From Enterococcus sp. DIV2402 (GTDB lineage: Bacteria; Bacillota; Bacilli; Lactobacillales; Enterococcaceae): a stretch of 64,000 bases of DNA. The DNA lies in NCBI RefSeq assembly GCF_017426705.2, contig NZ_CP147251.1, positions 1,960,501 to 2,024,500 of the forward strand. Direction: 5' to 3'. The translations under genes were made by a program, and so were the position numbers. Under the pieces are notes generated by a model. That model did no database searches, was not told the DNA's origin, and was given only the letters and a program-made list of their open reading frames with translations. Every line of letters begins with the position of its first letter. Within the stretch, counting starts at the first letter, position 1. This document shows positions 26,895 to 35,611 of this stretch, in pieces.

Positions 26895-27263
26895 ATGAAA
26901 ATAGTTTATCCGCCACTCGTTGAACAAAGTGTGACTTATCATGCTACTCAACACATCAGTAAAGCAGATATGTATCGTTCGATGGTCGAGAAAGGAATCA
27001 TTACAGAAAATGGCTTGCCAACTGAATACGCATTGGAAAATGGTTGGATTAAGGATTTTTATGAAAAAGAAAATTTATCGTTTGATGAATTTCTAGCTAT
27101 CTATCCAATTTTTGAAGAATACGATCAAGAGTTGTTTAAATTAGTAGATGGCTTTTGGGAGATTCCAATTACATTGAAAGAAGAACTCTTACAAGCTTTA
27201 GCTTCTGAGAATGTTAATTACGATGAAAAAATACAGATAGAAGAATATCTAGCAGATCGATAA
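26895..27263 (+). CDS. Unknown protein in the Zur-controlled ribosomal operon
   Basis: The 122-residue acidic protein is not one I recognise. It contains no Cys and few His, no signal peptide and no membrane helix. The sequence is predicted mostly helical, with ITENGLPTEYALENGWIKDFYEKENLSFDEF-type charged segments in the middle. The ATG at 26895 follows AGAGGTGAATGAA, 12 bases behind rpmF, and rpmG follows after 56 bases. It is placed to be induced by zinc limitation, which suggests a role in zinc sparing or in handling the paralogue ribosomal proteins. That role is only inferred. Confidence 0.7.
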   Translation: MKIVYPPLVEQSVTYHATQHISKADMYRSMVEKGIITENGLPTEYALENGWIKDFYEKENLSFDEFLAIYPIFEEYDQELFKLVDGFWEIPITLKEELLQALASENVNYDEKIQIEEYLADR

Positions 27264-27319
27264 TCAACTAATACGGCTGGATATCTATTAACCATTTTAC
27301 CTAAATAGGAGAGACAAAT

Positions 27320-27469
27320 ATGAGACAAAATATTATTTTAGAGTGTGTGGAAACGAAGGAACGAATTTATCTAACGAGCAAAAATAAACGCAATACACCA
27401 GATCGTTTAGAATTAAAAAAATATTCACCAAAACTAAGAAGAAAAGCTCTTTTTAGAGAAACAAAATAA
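27320..27469 (+). CDS. rpmG: Zinc-independent ribosomal protein L33 paralogue
   Basis: The 49-residue protein reads [20 protein letters not shown] and later [16 protein letters not shown], clearly L33. Only one of the four zinc-binding cysteines remains (ECVET), and [10 protein letters not shown] replaces the usual second Cys pair, so this is the C-minus form. AGGAGAGAC precedes the ATG. Together with cysteine-free L32 it forms the zinc-sparing set. Confidence 0.9.
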   Translation: MRQNIILECVETKERIYLTSKNKRNTPDRLELKKYSPKLRRKALFRETK

Positions 27470-27474
27470 GGCTA

Positions 27475-27507
27475 AGCAGATGTATCTTTCAGATATGTCT
27501 GCTTTTT
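27475..27507 (+). terminator. Terminator of the Zur operon
   Basis: AGCAGA..TATCT and AGATA..TCTGCT form an interrupted stem with a T run, six bases after the rpmG stop. Confidence 0.8.
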
Positions 27508-27569
27508 GTAGACGAAAATATTTTTTATTGAGATAATCGCTTTATTACATCAATGAGGAGCGATAACTA

Positions 27570-28100
27570 ATGAAAAAAGTTTTAGTTTTTAGTAGCATTA
27601 CTGGTGGTGGAAAAACGACCTTGATTCAAAAATTAGCTGTAAGAATAGAAAACTGTGTCGTGATTTCATTTGATGATTATAGCATTGATGCATTGCCTTC
27701 AGCGCCACCATTAGATACACCGATAGAAGACGCGATCAATCAATATGAACTGCAACAGTTGATGGATGATTTTCTTAATATTCCGGATGAAACAGAAATT
27801 GTATTAATTGATTTTCCTTTTGGTAATCGTCATGAAGTATTGGCGCCATATATTGACACCACATTTTACATTCAAACGCCTTTAGATATTGCTCTTGCTC
27901 GACAAATTTTGCGTGATTTTTCGGCTAAAACGCAGAAAGAGATTTTAGAATGGGCAGCAACATATTTGAATTTTGCTAGACCTATTTTTGTCAATCATGA
28001 AGCTTATGTATCTGAAACAGCAGATATTATCCTAGAGGGTACAGCTTCGATTGAAGACAATGTACAAATTGTCTTAGAATCTTTAGAGGAAAATGCATGA
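27570..28100 (+). CDS. P-loop kinase-like ATPase
   Basis: The 176-residue protein has a Walker A variant SSITGGGKTTLIQ (residues 8-20) and FDDYS, resembling uridine kinase or small-molecule kinase folds, then ETEIVLIDFPFG as a Walker-B-like strand and ARQILRDFSAK as a possible lid. The substrate is unknown. It overlaps the following GNAT gene by four bases, so the pair may act together as in some modification or resistance cassettes; this is inference. Confidence 0.7.
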   Translation: MKKVLVFSSITGGGKTTLIQKLAVRIENCVVISFDDYSIDALPSAPPLDTPIEDAINQYELQQLMDDFLNIPDETEIVLIDFPFGNRHEVLAPYIDTTFYIQTPLDIALARQILRDFSAKTQKEILEWAATYLNFARPIFVNHEAYVSETADIILEGTASIEDNVQIVLESLEENA

Positions 28101-28600
28101 TAACTGTAAGGAAATTAGATTTAAATGATTTAAGTCAATTTATTGATTTACGATTAAAAGTTTTAAAAGAGGTTCCTGAAGCATTTGCATCAGCTTATCA
28201 AAAAGAGTGTGATTTACAAGAAGAAGTTTTCGCTAATCGATTAAAAATCACTGATAATCAGTTTACGATAGGCGCCTTGGATAATAACGATCTTAGTTGT
28301 GTAGCCGCTTTTTTTAGAGAGACAAGAGAGAAGAGCAAACATAAAGGAAATGTCGTCGCTGTGTATTGTTTACCTGAATATCGTAAAAAGAAAATTGCAA
28401 CGATAGTTATGGAAACCTTAATCACAGAAGTCCGAAAAATACCAGACCTGATTGTATTGAATTTGAGTGTCGTATCTGAAAATAATCGAGCAAAGCAATT
28501 TTATGAGAAATTAGGATTTGTTGTCTATGGTAAAGAACCCAAAGCATTGTTTGATGGCCAAAACTATTTTGATGAGTATTTATTACAGTTATCCCTATAA
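28097..28600 (+). CDS. GNAT family N-acetyltransferase
   Basis: The 167-residue protein with one GNAT domain has VVAVYCLPEYRKKKIATIVMETL as the acetyl-CoA loop (a degenerate R/Q-x-x-G/A) and NNRAKQFYEKLGFVVYGKEPKAL as the C-terminal motif. ATG overlaps the P-loop gene stop. The acceptor is unknown. It ends 15 bases before a strong terminator. Confidence 0.85.
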   Translation: MITVRKLDLNDLSQFIDLRLKVLKEVPEAFASAYQKECDLQEEVFANRLKITDNQFTIGALDNNDLSCVAAFFRETREKSKHKGNVVAVYCLPEYRKKKIATIVMETLITEVRKIPDLIVLNLSVVSENNRAKQFYEKLGFVVYGKEPKALFDGQNYFDEYLLQLSL

Positions 28601-28614
28601 ATAATAGTAATTTA

Positions 28615-28652
28615 AACACAGATGAAGAATAATTTTTCATCTGTGTTTTTTC
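28615..28652 (+). terminator. Terminator after the GNAT gene
   Basis: AACACAGATGAA and TTCATCTGTGTT pair perfectly over 12 bases, followed by TTTTTT. Confidence 0.92.
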
Positions 28653-28890
28653 GTTCATTGGATTAGATAGAAATTCATATTAATATTTTGAAAAGCTCTT
28701 AGAATGCGTTTCTAACACACGTTATTTATTGATTGCTTTTTGAAGTTATTTTGCGATCTTATTCACTATTTGTATGATTTTCATGAATAAGAATTATTGA
28801 TTTTATTGATTTTCTTAAAAATATTTATTTTAATTCCTTATTATGTTAATATAATATAAAAATAATGAATAGTTGATTTGGAGGGATTTT

Positions 28891-29442
28891 ATGCCGTATA
28901 ATGTTGAACCATTACGTACGAAAATAGAAATAGATGATTTTTTATTTTGCTTACGACGAACAGCAAATCCAGAAAGAGATTCTTTTCTTTTTTTGTTAGG
29001 AATTAATACCGGATTAAGAATGTCAGACATCGTAAAACTGCAAGTAAAAACCATTCGCTATTCAGCACGCCCGGTTATTATCGAACAAAAAACAGGCAAA
29101 AGGAAAATTCTCTATTTAGATAATATGCAAGAATTGATTGGAAAATATATTGATGGACGTGAAGACGACGAATTTCTATTTCCGTCTAAAAAGGGTGGGC
29201 ATCTAACAGTTAATGCTGTATACAAAATATTTCAAAGCGTTGCAAACACCTTAGATAGAGAAGATATTGGCACGCATACACTTAGAAAGACGTTTGGTTA
29301 TCACTACTACAAGAAAACTAGAGATGTTGCTACTTTAATGGAATTGTTTAATCACAGCAGCGAACGCGTGACTAAAAAGTATATAGGAATCAACGCAGAC
29401 GAAATTGGAAACTCTTTAGAAGGATTTCATTTAGGGTTTTGA
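28891..29442 (+). CDS. Solitary short tyrosine recombinase
   Basis: The 183-residue integrase-fold protein has only the catalytic domain. Visible catalytic residues are Arg in GINTGLRMSDIV, HTLRKT, His in LFNHSSERVT and Tyr in KKYIGI. It lacks the SAM-like N-terminal DNA-binding domain of XerC/D and phage integrases, like FimB/FimE-type and several enterococcal orphan integrases. ATG 28891 follows GGAGGGATTTT. An inverted repeat CTTATTCA / TGAATAAG (28758-28765 and 28784-28791) lies upstream. No phage or transposon genes adjoin it. Confidence 0.85.
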   Translation: MPYNVEPLRTKIEIDDFLFCLRRTANPERDSFLFLLGINTGLRMSDIVKLQVKTIRYSARPVIIEQKTGKRKILYLDNMQELIGKYIDGREDDEFLFPSKKGGHLTVNAVYKIFQSVANTLDREDIGTHTLRKTFGYHYYKKTRDVATLMELFNHSSERVTKKYIGINADEIGNSLEGFHLGF

Positions 29443-29599
29443 ATTCCAAAGAGTCTAGTTTATTATATATAAATTATGTAAATCATTTTGTTATGTAAAC
29501 TGTTTTTTCTTTTTTAAATCTATTTTAGAGTAATTTGAATATTATTAGTTATTCAGATAAATAACTAATATGCAGTTGAAGAATCTATGCAAAATGATC

Positions 29600-29641
29600 A
29601 AAAACCACTCATGGAATTATTTTTCTTCATGAGTGGTTTTT
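29600..29641. terminator. Strong terminator downstream of the recombinase
   Basis: AAAACCACTCATG and CATGAGTGGTTTT form a perfect 13-pair stem with a T-rich loop, flanked by A and T runs, so it could work in both directions. Confidence 0.85.
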
Positions 29642-30202
29642 GATATATAAATTTTGAAACTATGAAATTAAATATGACTGTATAGCAATAATTTGAATAT
29701 AATTTATAATGTTAAATTTGAATCTATGAATGTTTATGGAGAAATAACTATTGAATAGATGAATAGATACTGGGATAATGAAAATAAAATAATTATTATT
29801 TTTAAATAACTGTAAATAAAAATAACGAATAAAGATGTAAACACATAGATTGTTAGTTAATAATCAACAAAAGAGAGGCTAAAATTGTAAAATTATTAGC
29901 TTATTCACTACTTAAATTCCCGATATAACTTTGTATAATATATATTATGTAAACTAAAATATATATTTTTTTAATGATATTTGAAATGAATGTTTTTAAT
30001 CCTTTAAACTCATTGGTCCTCCCCTAGTTTCAAATGACTTTGTACATAATACACGAAATCAAATTTCCACTTTTAATATCCGATGCACCAATATAAAATC
30101 AGCAAACATAGATACATATTTATATAGTTTTGATATTTCTCTAGTTGTAATCCAATAGACATTTTTAAGCCAGTTAAATTATAAATCAAATTTGCAACTC
30201 TC

Positions 30203-30234
30203 TAAAAAGCACCCAATAAATTGAATGCTTTTTT
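30203..30234 (-). terminator. Terminator of the amidase gene
   Basis: On the minus strand AAAAGCATTC pairs with GGGTGCTTTT (G-T pairs included) and ends in T. Confidence 0.7.
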
Positions 30235-30240
30235 AAATTG

Positions 30241-31521
30241 CTAAATTAAATTGGGCATATAATCTGGTAGTTTGTAATAAAATTGAAGTTGCTCTCCAAT
30301 ATCTATCAAACGTTGCTCACAATCAAAATCGGAAATAATTTGAACAGCAATAGGTAAATTTGTTTTATCAGATAAGGCTATTGGGATAGTAATGACCGGC
30401 AAACCGGCGTTGGAAAAAGGTTTGTTAAACTTAGGAGAGCCTGTACTTTTAAGCCCTTCTGGTGCAGTTTCTGGAGTAGCAGGCGTAATTATTAAATCTA
30501 TATCAGAAAAAATCTTTACAAATTCTTTCTGATATTCATATCTCATTTCTTGGGCTTCTAAATAATCATGAGCAGAATAAGATAAACCTTCTTCAATATC
30601 AGTTCTTAGCTCTGTGCTAAATAATTCTCTCTTTTTATTGAAATAAGAAGAATGATAAAAAGCTGTTTCAGAATCTACAACAACGCTATGTGCAGCGTTT
30701 GCTTTTTCAAAAAGTGCAGGCATTTTTATAGAGATAATCTCGTGCCCCATATCTCTTAATTTCTCCATAACTTTTTGAAAATTATCCATAATATCGATAG
30801 TAGCCATAAAATAATCATCAGTTAAAACTGCTATTTTAAATTTTTTTGATAGATTACCATTTGTCAAATGTAAAACTTTATTTTTATAAGGATAAGTGTA
30901 TTGATCTTTAATATCAAAACCTGCTATCTCGTTGTAAATATATTTTAAATCTTTTACATTTTTAGTAAAGATACCTATGCAATCAATACTCCAACTAGCT
31001 GGGATTATTCCAGATTTACTAATTTGTCCAAAAGTTGGTTTAAGAGCGACTACTCCACTATATGAAGCTGGTCTGATTACTGATCCTGAAGTTTGAGTTC
31101 CTAGAGCAAACATTACCATCTCTGAAGCTACAGAGGCTGCAGAGCCAGAACTTGAACCACCAGGGGTATGTGATAAATTCCAAGGATTCTTAGTACTTGG
31201 CGCGCCACCACCACTTGCAAATTCAGCAGTTGTAGTTTTTCCAATCAAAGCAGCACCAGCTCTATTTAATCTGTTAATAACTGTTGCATTTTTAGTTGCT
31301 ATATTACCTTTTAAAATTTTTGATCCAGCTTCTAAAGGCAATCCTTCAACTTGAACTAAATCTTTAACACCATAAGGAATTCCCAATAATGGACATTGAT
31401 TAACTTGGTTCCTCAACAGAACATTTATTTCATCGATTACGCTATATTCCTCTTTAAGAAATGAAAAAGCATTAATTATAGGTTCAACAACTGCTATTCT
31501 TTTATAATACGAATGTACCAA
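30241..31521 (-). CDS. Amidase signature family protein, possibly 5'-truncated
   Basis: The 426-residue protein has the catalytic triad of amidase-signature enzymes: Lys in GIPYGVKDL, the cis-Ser in HTPGGSSSGSAASVA and the nucleophile Ser in GTQTSGSVIRPASYSG. The first recognisable residues (SYYKRIAVVEPIINAF) normally follow about 20-30 N-terminal residues, which are absent. The only start is a TTG at 31521 with no ribosome site, and the frame closes by a TGA inside the VOC gene just upstream. It may be translated by coupling from the VOC gene or be a truncated copy. Substrate unknown. Confidence 0.75.
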   Translation of the reverse strand: MVHSYYKRIAVVEPIINAFSFLKEEYSVIDEINVLLRNQVNQCPLLGIPYGVKDLVQVEGLPLEAGSKILKGNIATKNATVINRLNRAGAALIGKTTTAEFASGGGAPSTKNPWNLSHTPGGSSSGSAASVASEMVMFALGTQTSGSVIRPASYSGVVALKPTFGQISKSGIIPASWSIDCIGIFTKNVKDLKYIYNEIAGFDIKDQYTYPYKNKVLHLTNGNLSKKFKIAVLTDDYFMATIDIMDNFQKVMEKLRDMGHEIISIKMPALFEKANAAHSVVVDSETAFYHSSYFNKKRELFSTELRTDIEEGLSYSAHDYLEAQEMRYEYQKEFVKIFSDIDLIITPATPETAPEGLKSTGSPKFNKPFSNAGLPVITIPIALSDKTNLPIAVQIISDFDCEQRLIDIGEQLQFYYKLPDYMPNLI

Positions 31522-31541
31522 ATTTGTGCCAATGGTAGTTT

Positions 31542-31976
31542 TTAAAAATTTATAACTAACATATCATTTTCGTCAAATTCCCAAGAATCAGCATATGCAA
31601 CTTCCCAATAGTATCCATCTGGATCTTGAAAATATCCACTGTACCCACCCCATTCAACTACTTGTGGTTCTTTTACAATTACTCCATCAATTTCTTTTAC
31701 ACGCAAAAACAAATCATCCACTTCTTGCTTTGATTTCATATTACAAGCTAGTGTTATACCCGAGAATTTATATTGATTAATTTCTGGTGGATTATCTGCG
31801 TTGATATCTTTCACTAGTTCTTCAATTGGAAACAATTCTAATTTAGTTCCTTGATTATTAAAAAAGACAATCCCCGCATCTTCTTTCGCTTGAGTTTGAA
31901 AGCCAATATTTTTATAAAATAATAAAGATTTTTCTAAATCTTTAACACCTAAGCATATTAAATTAATTCTATTCAT
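31542..31976 (-). CDS. VOC family (glyoxalase/dioxygenase-fold) protein
   Basis: The 144-residue protein with two beta-alpha-beta-beta-beta modules begins MNRINLICLGVKDLEKSLLFYKN, has FFNNQGTKLELF in the middle and GYSGYFQDPDGYYWEVAY near the end, where Glu is a metal ligand. Such proteins include glyoxalases and antibiotic-binding proteins; this one cannot be narrowed. ATG 31976 is preceded by AAAAGGAGTTTTGAC. The amidase gene follows 20 bases downstream. Confidence 0.85.
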   Translation of the reverse strand: MNRINLICLGVKDLEKSLLFYKNIGFQTQAKEDAGIVFFNNQGTKLELFPIEELVKDINADNPPEINQYKFSGITLACNMKSKQEVDDLFLRVKEIDGVIVKEPQVVEWGGYSGYFQDPDGYYWEVAYADSWEFDENDMLVINF

Positions 31977-32041
31977 TGTCAAAACTCCTTTTGATAGATT
32001 ATTTTGCATCCAATTTTGCTGCGACTTTATTGAGCTACCAG

Positions 32042-32372
32042 TTAAATGTTTTTAAATAATGTGATACAAAGAATCTGATCTTCCTCATAAATATCGCCTA
32101 TTTGAATATAACCTAGTTTTTCATAAAATCTTGCAGCTGTTATTTCAGCATGGATTAGAATTTTTTTATAATTTTGGGAAACAGCTAAATTTTCTAGACT
32201 TTGCAACACTTTTTTACCACACTGTTGTCCTCGATACTCTTTTAAAGTAGCAACACGTCCAATGCGCATAATTTCTGTACTTTCTTTCAAGAACAAAAAC
32301 TTCCATTCGAACATACAAATTAGAGGCTAGTAAAGATGGTGTGTTCCCTACTTCAATTTTCCAATTGTTCAT
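32042..32372 (-). pseudogene. Broken GNAT acetyltransferase gene
   Basis: The N-terminal part (from ATG 32372, with ribosome site GGAGAAG) reads NLYVRMEVFVLER and then shifts out of frame near 32295. The next frame continues with EIMRIGRVATLKEYRGQQCGKKVLQSLE and ARFYEKLGYIQIG, a good GNAT acetyl-CoA motif and C-terminus. About 40 residues that normally connect these two parts are also missing. An internal deletion with a net frameshift explains it. The remaining 90-residue frame has a possible internal start but would lack half the fold. Confidence 0.75.
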
Positions 32373-32496
32373 AATTTTTCTTCTCCATGTGTTTAATAAA
32401 TTTTGTTTACTTATGCCCAATAATATAAATATTATACTGAGCGTTTTTTGTAAATGAAGTTATTGATTATCGTAAAAAGTTATAACTATTCCTAAA

Positions 32497-32524
32497 AATA
32501 AAATGTAGTCATCTAACTACATTT
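32497..32524 (-). terminator. Terminator overlapping the stop of the GNAT gene at 32513
   Basis: On the minus strand AAATGTAGT and ACTACATTT form a perfect stem around the TAG stop, followed by TATTTTT. Confidence 0.8.
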
Positions 32525-33016
32525 GTTCTCCAAATCTCGATACATCACATACATATTTGAGAAACTATTATCTTTCATACGAAATCCATTTCTAATAGTA
32601 CCGACTATCTCAAATCCATGATTAATATATGTTTTAATCGCAGCATAGTTTGTGGACACAACAGCATTAAATTGCATGCCTAAAAATCCTAATTCTTTAG
32701 ATTGAATCAACGACTGCCCAACCATATGATTAAAAATTCCTTTACCTCGAAATTTCTTATCTATTACATAACTTGCATTTGCCACATGCGCACACCGTCC
32801 AATATTATTGGGATGAATCACAAAGAAACCTGCTAACTCTCCGTTTAGCCAGACACAAGTCACTAAAGATTGTTCTCGTAAATAATTATCAAAACTAGCT
32901 TTTGAATAATATTCTTCTCCAGGAAAAGCATTTCCGTCCAATAATACTGCATTCCACATATCGGTCATTTGTTTTAAATGTTCCTGCTTATATGCTGAAA
33001 ATAAAATAGTCATCAT
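32513..33016 (-). CDS. GNAT family N-acetyltransferase
   Basis: The 167-residue protein has GELAGFFVIHP, the acetyl-CoA loop KKFRGKGIFNHMVGQSL and the late NYAAIKTYINHGFEIVGTI. The start is the first of two adjacent ATGs with TAGGAGTGAA upstream. It is divergent from the AraC regulator at 33121, with about 100 bases between, so that regulator may control it. Confidence 0.85.
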   Translation of the reverse strand: MMTILFSAYKQEHLKQMTDMWNAVLLDGNAFPGEEYYSKASFDNYLREQSLVTCVWLNGELAGFFVIHPNNIGRCAHVANASYVIDKKFRGKGIFNHMVGQSLIQSKELGFLGMQFNAVVSTNYAAIKTYINHGFEIVGTIRNGFRMKDNSFSNMYVMYRDLENKCS

Positions 33017-33120
33017 TTCACTCCTATGAATTTAATGATATAATAATATCATCAAAAAAAGAATATTTATAGCAAAATTTCTGCGTAATTATAACAAAAT
33101 ATCGTCAAAAGGTGATTTAA

Positions 33121-34008
33121 ATGACTATTTTATATGAAAAAAATCAATACAATGACCCTCGCTTCCCCTTTGAAATCTATCAAACGGATATGACTGGAAC
33201 TATTCCTCAAGGGCGTGGCTTTAATGACTTACACTGGCATGAGGAATTACAGTTTACACTTATAAAAAAAGGAAAGATTTCGATTCAAATAAATGGTGAG
33301 GATCTTATACTTCAAGAAAATGAAGGTATATTTATAAATAGTGGCGTCCTTCATCAAATGATTGAAATGGAAACAAATTCGAAGTATCATAGCATCAATT
33401 TTCCAAAAGAATTATTGGGATTTTCTCCTAATAGTAGACTAGAAATAAATTATGTAAATCCGTATACAGAAAAGTTAGTCCTTCCTTACCTAACACTTCA
33501 TTTGGACAGTTCTTGGCAAAATAGAATCCTTGCTAACTTATTAGAAATAGAAGAAATTTATTTAACGATTCAAGAAAGAGACTTTGCGTGGCAGTATCAG
33601 ATTTCAATTTTACTTGTAGAGTCTTGGTTGATCCTTATCCGAGCAATCAAAGAGATTCCAAACAAAGAAATTTCAACTAAATCTTATCTGCATTATGAAC
33701 GGATGCAAATCATGCTTCAATTTATCCATGAACACTATTTTGAAGATACCTCATTAAATGACATTGCTGAAATTACCAATATCAGTATCTCTGAATGTAC
33801 ACGTACGTTTAAAAAATTTACACACACTACACCATATAACTACTTGATTAATTACCGAATTAAGAGAAGTTTAGATTTGCTATTAAAGGAAGATTCGTCT
33901 ATTTCAGAAATAGCTTTAAAGGTAGGGTTTAATCAATCAAGTCACTTTATCAAAGCATTTAAAAAACAATTTGGTTACCCACCAAAACAATATAAAGATT
34001 TTTATTAG
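33121..34008 (+). CDS. AraC family transcriptional regulator
   Basis: The 295-residue protein has an N-terminal cupin sensor (LHWHEELQFTLIKKGKISIQING) and a C-terminal pair of HTH motifs: DTSLNDIAEITNISISECTRTFKKFT and SISEIALKVGFNQSSHFIKAFKKQFGYPP. The ribosome site AAAAGGTGATT precedes the ATG. Similar in plan to the AraC protein at 46607, including the SECxRxFKKFT segment, so the two are paralogues. The ligand is unknown. Confidence 0.9.
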   Translation: MTILYEKNQYNDPRFPFEIYQTDMTGTIPQGRGFNDLHWHEELQFTLIKKGKISIQINGEDLILQENEGIFINSGVLHQMIEMETNSKYHSINFPKELLGFSPNSRLEINYVNPYTEKLVLPYLTLHLDSSWQNRILANLLEIEEIYLTIQERDFAWQYQISILLVESWLILIRAIKEIPNKEISTKSYLHYERMQIMLQFIHEHYFEDTSLNDIAEITNISISECTRTFKKFTHTTPYNYLINYRIKRSLDLLLKEDSSISEIALKVGFNQSSHFIKAFKKQFGYPPKQYKDFY

Positions 34009-34147
34009 AAAATAGTAACCAGCTACATTCAGAGACAGGAGTGATGGAGCTGGTTAAAGTTATTCAAAAGTACTTCTCATAAATGGCCGTCCAAGTCTAT
34101 AAAATCTGCATAATATCTCCAATTTTGTTTCTTTTCACTCTCTCTTT

Positions 34148-34765
34148 TTAATGCTCAATAAACTCAGTTACAAATGACATATCACTTAATCTACGAATTC
34201 TCTTTTTTCTACCCTCATCATACAAAAAAGATACACCGCCTGCTTGACCGTAGAAATCCATTGTATTTAATGTTTCCTTTTCAAGACCTAACCATACGGC
34301 ATTGAAAACACTAAGACAGTCACCGTGGGAAACTAAAATAAAATTTTCTTGTTCGGATTCATCAATTTCATGGACAATCGGTACTAGACGTTCCCATAAT
34401 TCGCTACGAGATTCAGCAGACGGAATGAGACGATCGTAAACTGTTTCTTCGGGAATTAAGCGATCTTGAAACCACTTCACCGATTTTCCAACAGCTTCTC
34501 CTAAATTTCTTTCACGTAATTCTTCCCTCAAATGAAGTTCTATTTCCAAACTTTTTGCAAGATAGCGTGCTGTTTGCTGCGCTCTTTTTAAATCAGAGCT
34601 GTACAGTAGCCATTTTTGAGAAGCGATGGTGGGTGCCAGTCTCTCAGCAAGTCGTTTGGCTTGTTGATGCCCTTTTTCTGATAATTCCCAATCTGTCCAA
34701 GAGCCAATCATACCATTGGAGTGATGAATGGATTCCGTGTGTTGAATGGTAATAATGGTTTTCAT
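34148..34765 (-). CDS. Histidine-phosphatase-fold protein with altered RHG motif
   Basis: The 205-residue protein has the phosphoglycerate-mutase fold, but the catalytic RHGE appears as QHTES (residues 7-11), with the phosphate-binding Arg replaced by Gln and Gly by Thr. The rest is conserved: LYSSDLKRAQQTA, LRERNLGEAVGKS and VSHGDCLSVF with the second His. A phosphatase of changed specificity, or a non-catalytic binder, is possible. ATG 34765 follows AAGAGGAGAAACT. It is adjacent to a GNAT gene on the same strand. Confidence 0.8.
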   Translation of the reverse strand: MKTIITIQHTESIHHSNGMIGSWTDWELSEKGHQQAKRLAERLAPTIASQKWLLYSSDLKRAQQTARYLAKSLEIELHLREELRERNLGEAVGKSVKWFQDRLIPEETVYDRLIPSAESRSELWERLVPIVHEIDESEQENFILVSHGDCLSVFNAVWLGLEKETLNTMDFYGQAGGVSFLYDEGRKKRIRRLSDMSFVTEFIEH

Positions 34766-34807
34766 AGTTTCTCCTCTTTTATATGCTATCAACTTTGCAG
34801 TAGTAAC

Positions 34808-35599
34808 TTATTTTTTAGAAATCGAATAATAATTCATGACATTTTTTTCAATAAATCCACAAGATTGATAGAGAGATAGCGCATTTTCGTTAATAGTGTC
34901 AACTTGTAAGAATACGTTCTTGATTCCCAAAGTTAATAGTTTTTCGATGGTTTGCATTAATAATTCACGCCCATATCCTTGTCTACGAAAACTAGGATAT
35001 ATTTCTAAGCCGTAAATTCCTCCAAGTTCCCCCACTACTTCGATACGAACTTGACCGACCACTGTATCTCCTATTCGCCCATTAAAAAGATGTTTTTGAG
35101 TGTCGATTTCTTTTAGCTCTAAATGATAATTATTCATAGGAATAAATGAATGACTATTTAAGTACATGTCATATTCAGCATGATGATACGCTGCTTGCTT
35201 CTTTTCGATAAACTGAATACCGGTGTTTGAATCTTTGGGGCAAATAAACAATAATTCTTTGGCTGGTCGTTTATTAAATTCATCTTGAACAAGAGTGTAT
35301 AATTGAGTAAAAATACCTTGATTCCGAAAATTGGGATGAACCATTCCAGTAGCTTCTAATACTTCGTTATCAAAATCGCAAATGCCAAGATAACCAATTA
35401 AGTTGTTATTTATAAAATATAAAAATTCATTGATTTTCTGATTATTTTCATGAGACATACTATTCTTTAATTTATAATCTAGTTCTAGTTTATACGAATC
35501 AACTTCCTCATTCTGAAGGCAAATTGTTTCTAACTCTTTAATTTTCTGATAAAGTTGTACATCTATTGTTTGACGTAAAATAATTTGGGGATTTTCCAT
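34808..35599 (-). CDS. Two-domain GNAT acetyltransferase
   Basis: 263 residues with two GNAT-like halves. The N-terminal half has HPNFRNQGIFTQLYTLV and the C-terminal half has LEIYPSFRRQGYGRELLMQTIEKLL and ENALSLYQSCGFIEKN. Only the second shows a full acetyl-CoA loop (RRQGYG). Such tandem proteins often have one inactive domain. The ribosome site AGGGAGG lies before the ATG. It is followed closely by the histidine-phosphatase-like gene; the ACT gene lies upstream. Confidence 0.85.
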   Translation of the reverse strand: MENPQIILRQTIDVQLYQKIKELETICLQNEEVDSYKLELDYKLKNSMSHENNQKINEFLYFINNNLIGYLGICDFDNEVLEATGMVHPNFRNQGIFTQLYTLVQDEFNKRPAKELLFICPKDSNTGIQFIEKKQAAYHHAEYDMYLNSHSFIPMNNYHLELKEIDTQKHLFNGRIGDTVVGQVRIEVVGELGGIYGLEIYPSFRRQGYGRELLMQTIEKLLTLGIKNVFLQVDTINENALSLYQSCGFIEKNVMNYYSISKK

Positions 35600-35611
35600 G
35601 AATACCTCCCT

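Larger units (their letters stand above)
29443..30240. other. AT-rich gene-free stretch downstream of the recombinase
   Basis: Nearly 800 bases without a supported gene. It holds a perfect 10-base inverted repeat ATTAGTTATT / AATAACTAAT (29544-29553 and 29560-29569), a 13-pair terminator at 29600-29641, and many short AT tracts. Composition is more AT-rich than the neighbouring genes. It may be a recombination target or decayed sequence; nothing decisive is visible. Confidence 0.6.

Noticed and set aside
28891..29442. Prophage or integrative element at the recombinase
   Set aside because: No excisionase, replication, capsid or tRNA-end attachment site is nearby, and neighbouring genes look chromosomal.
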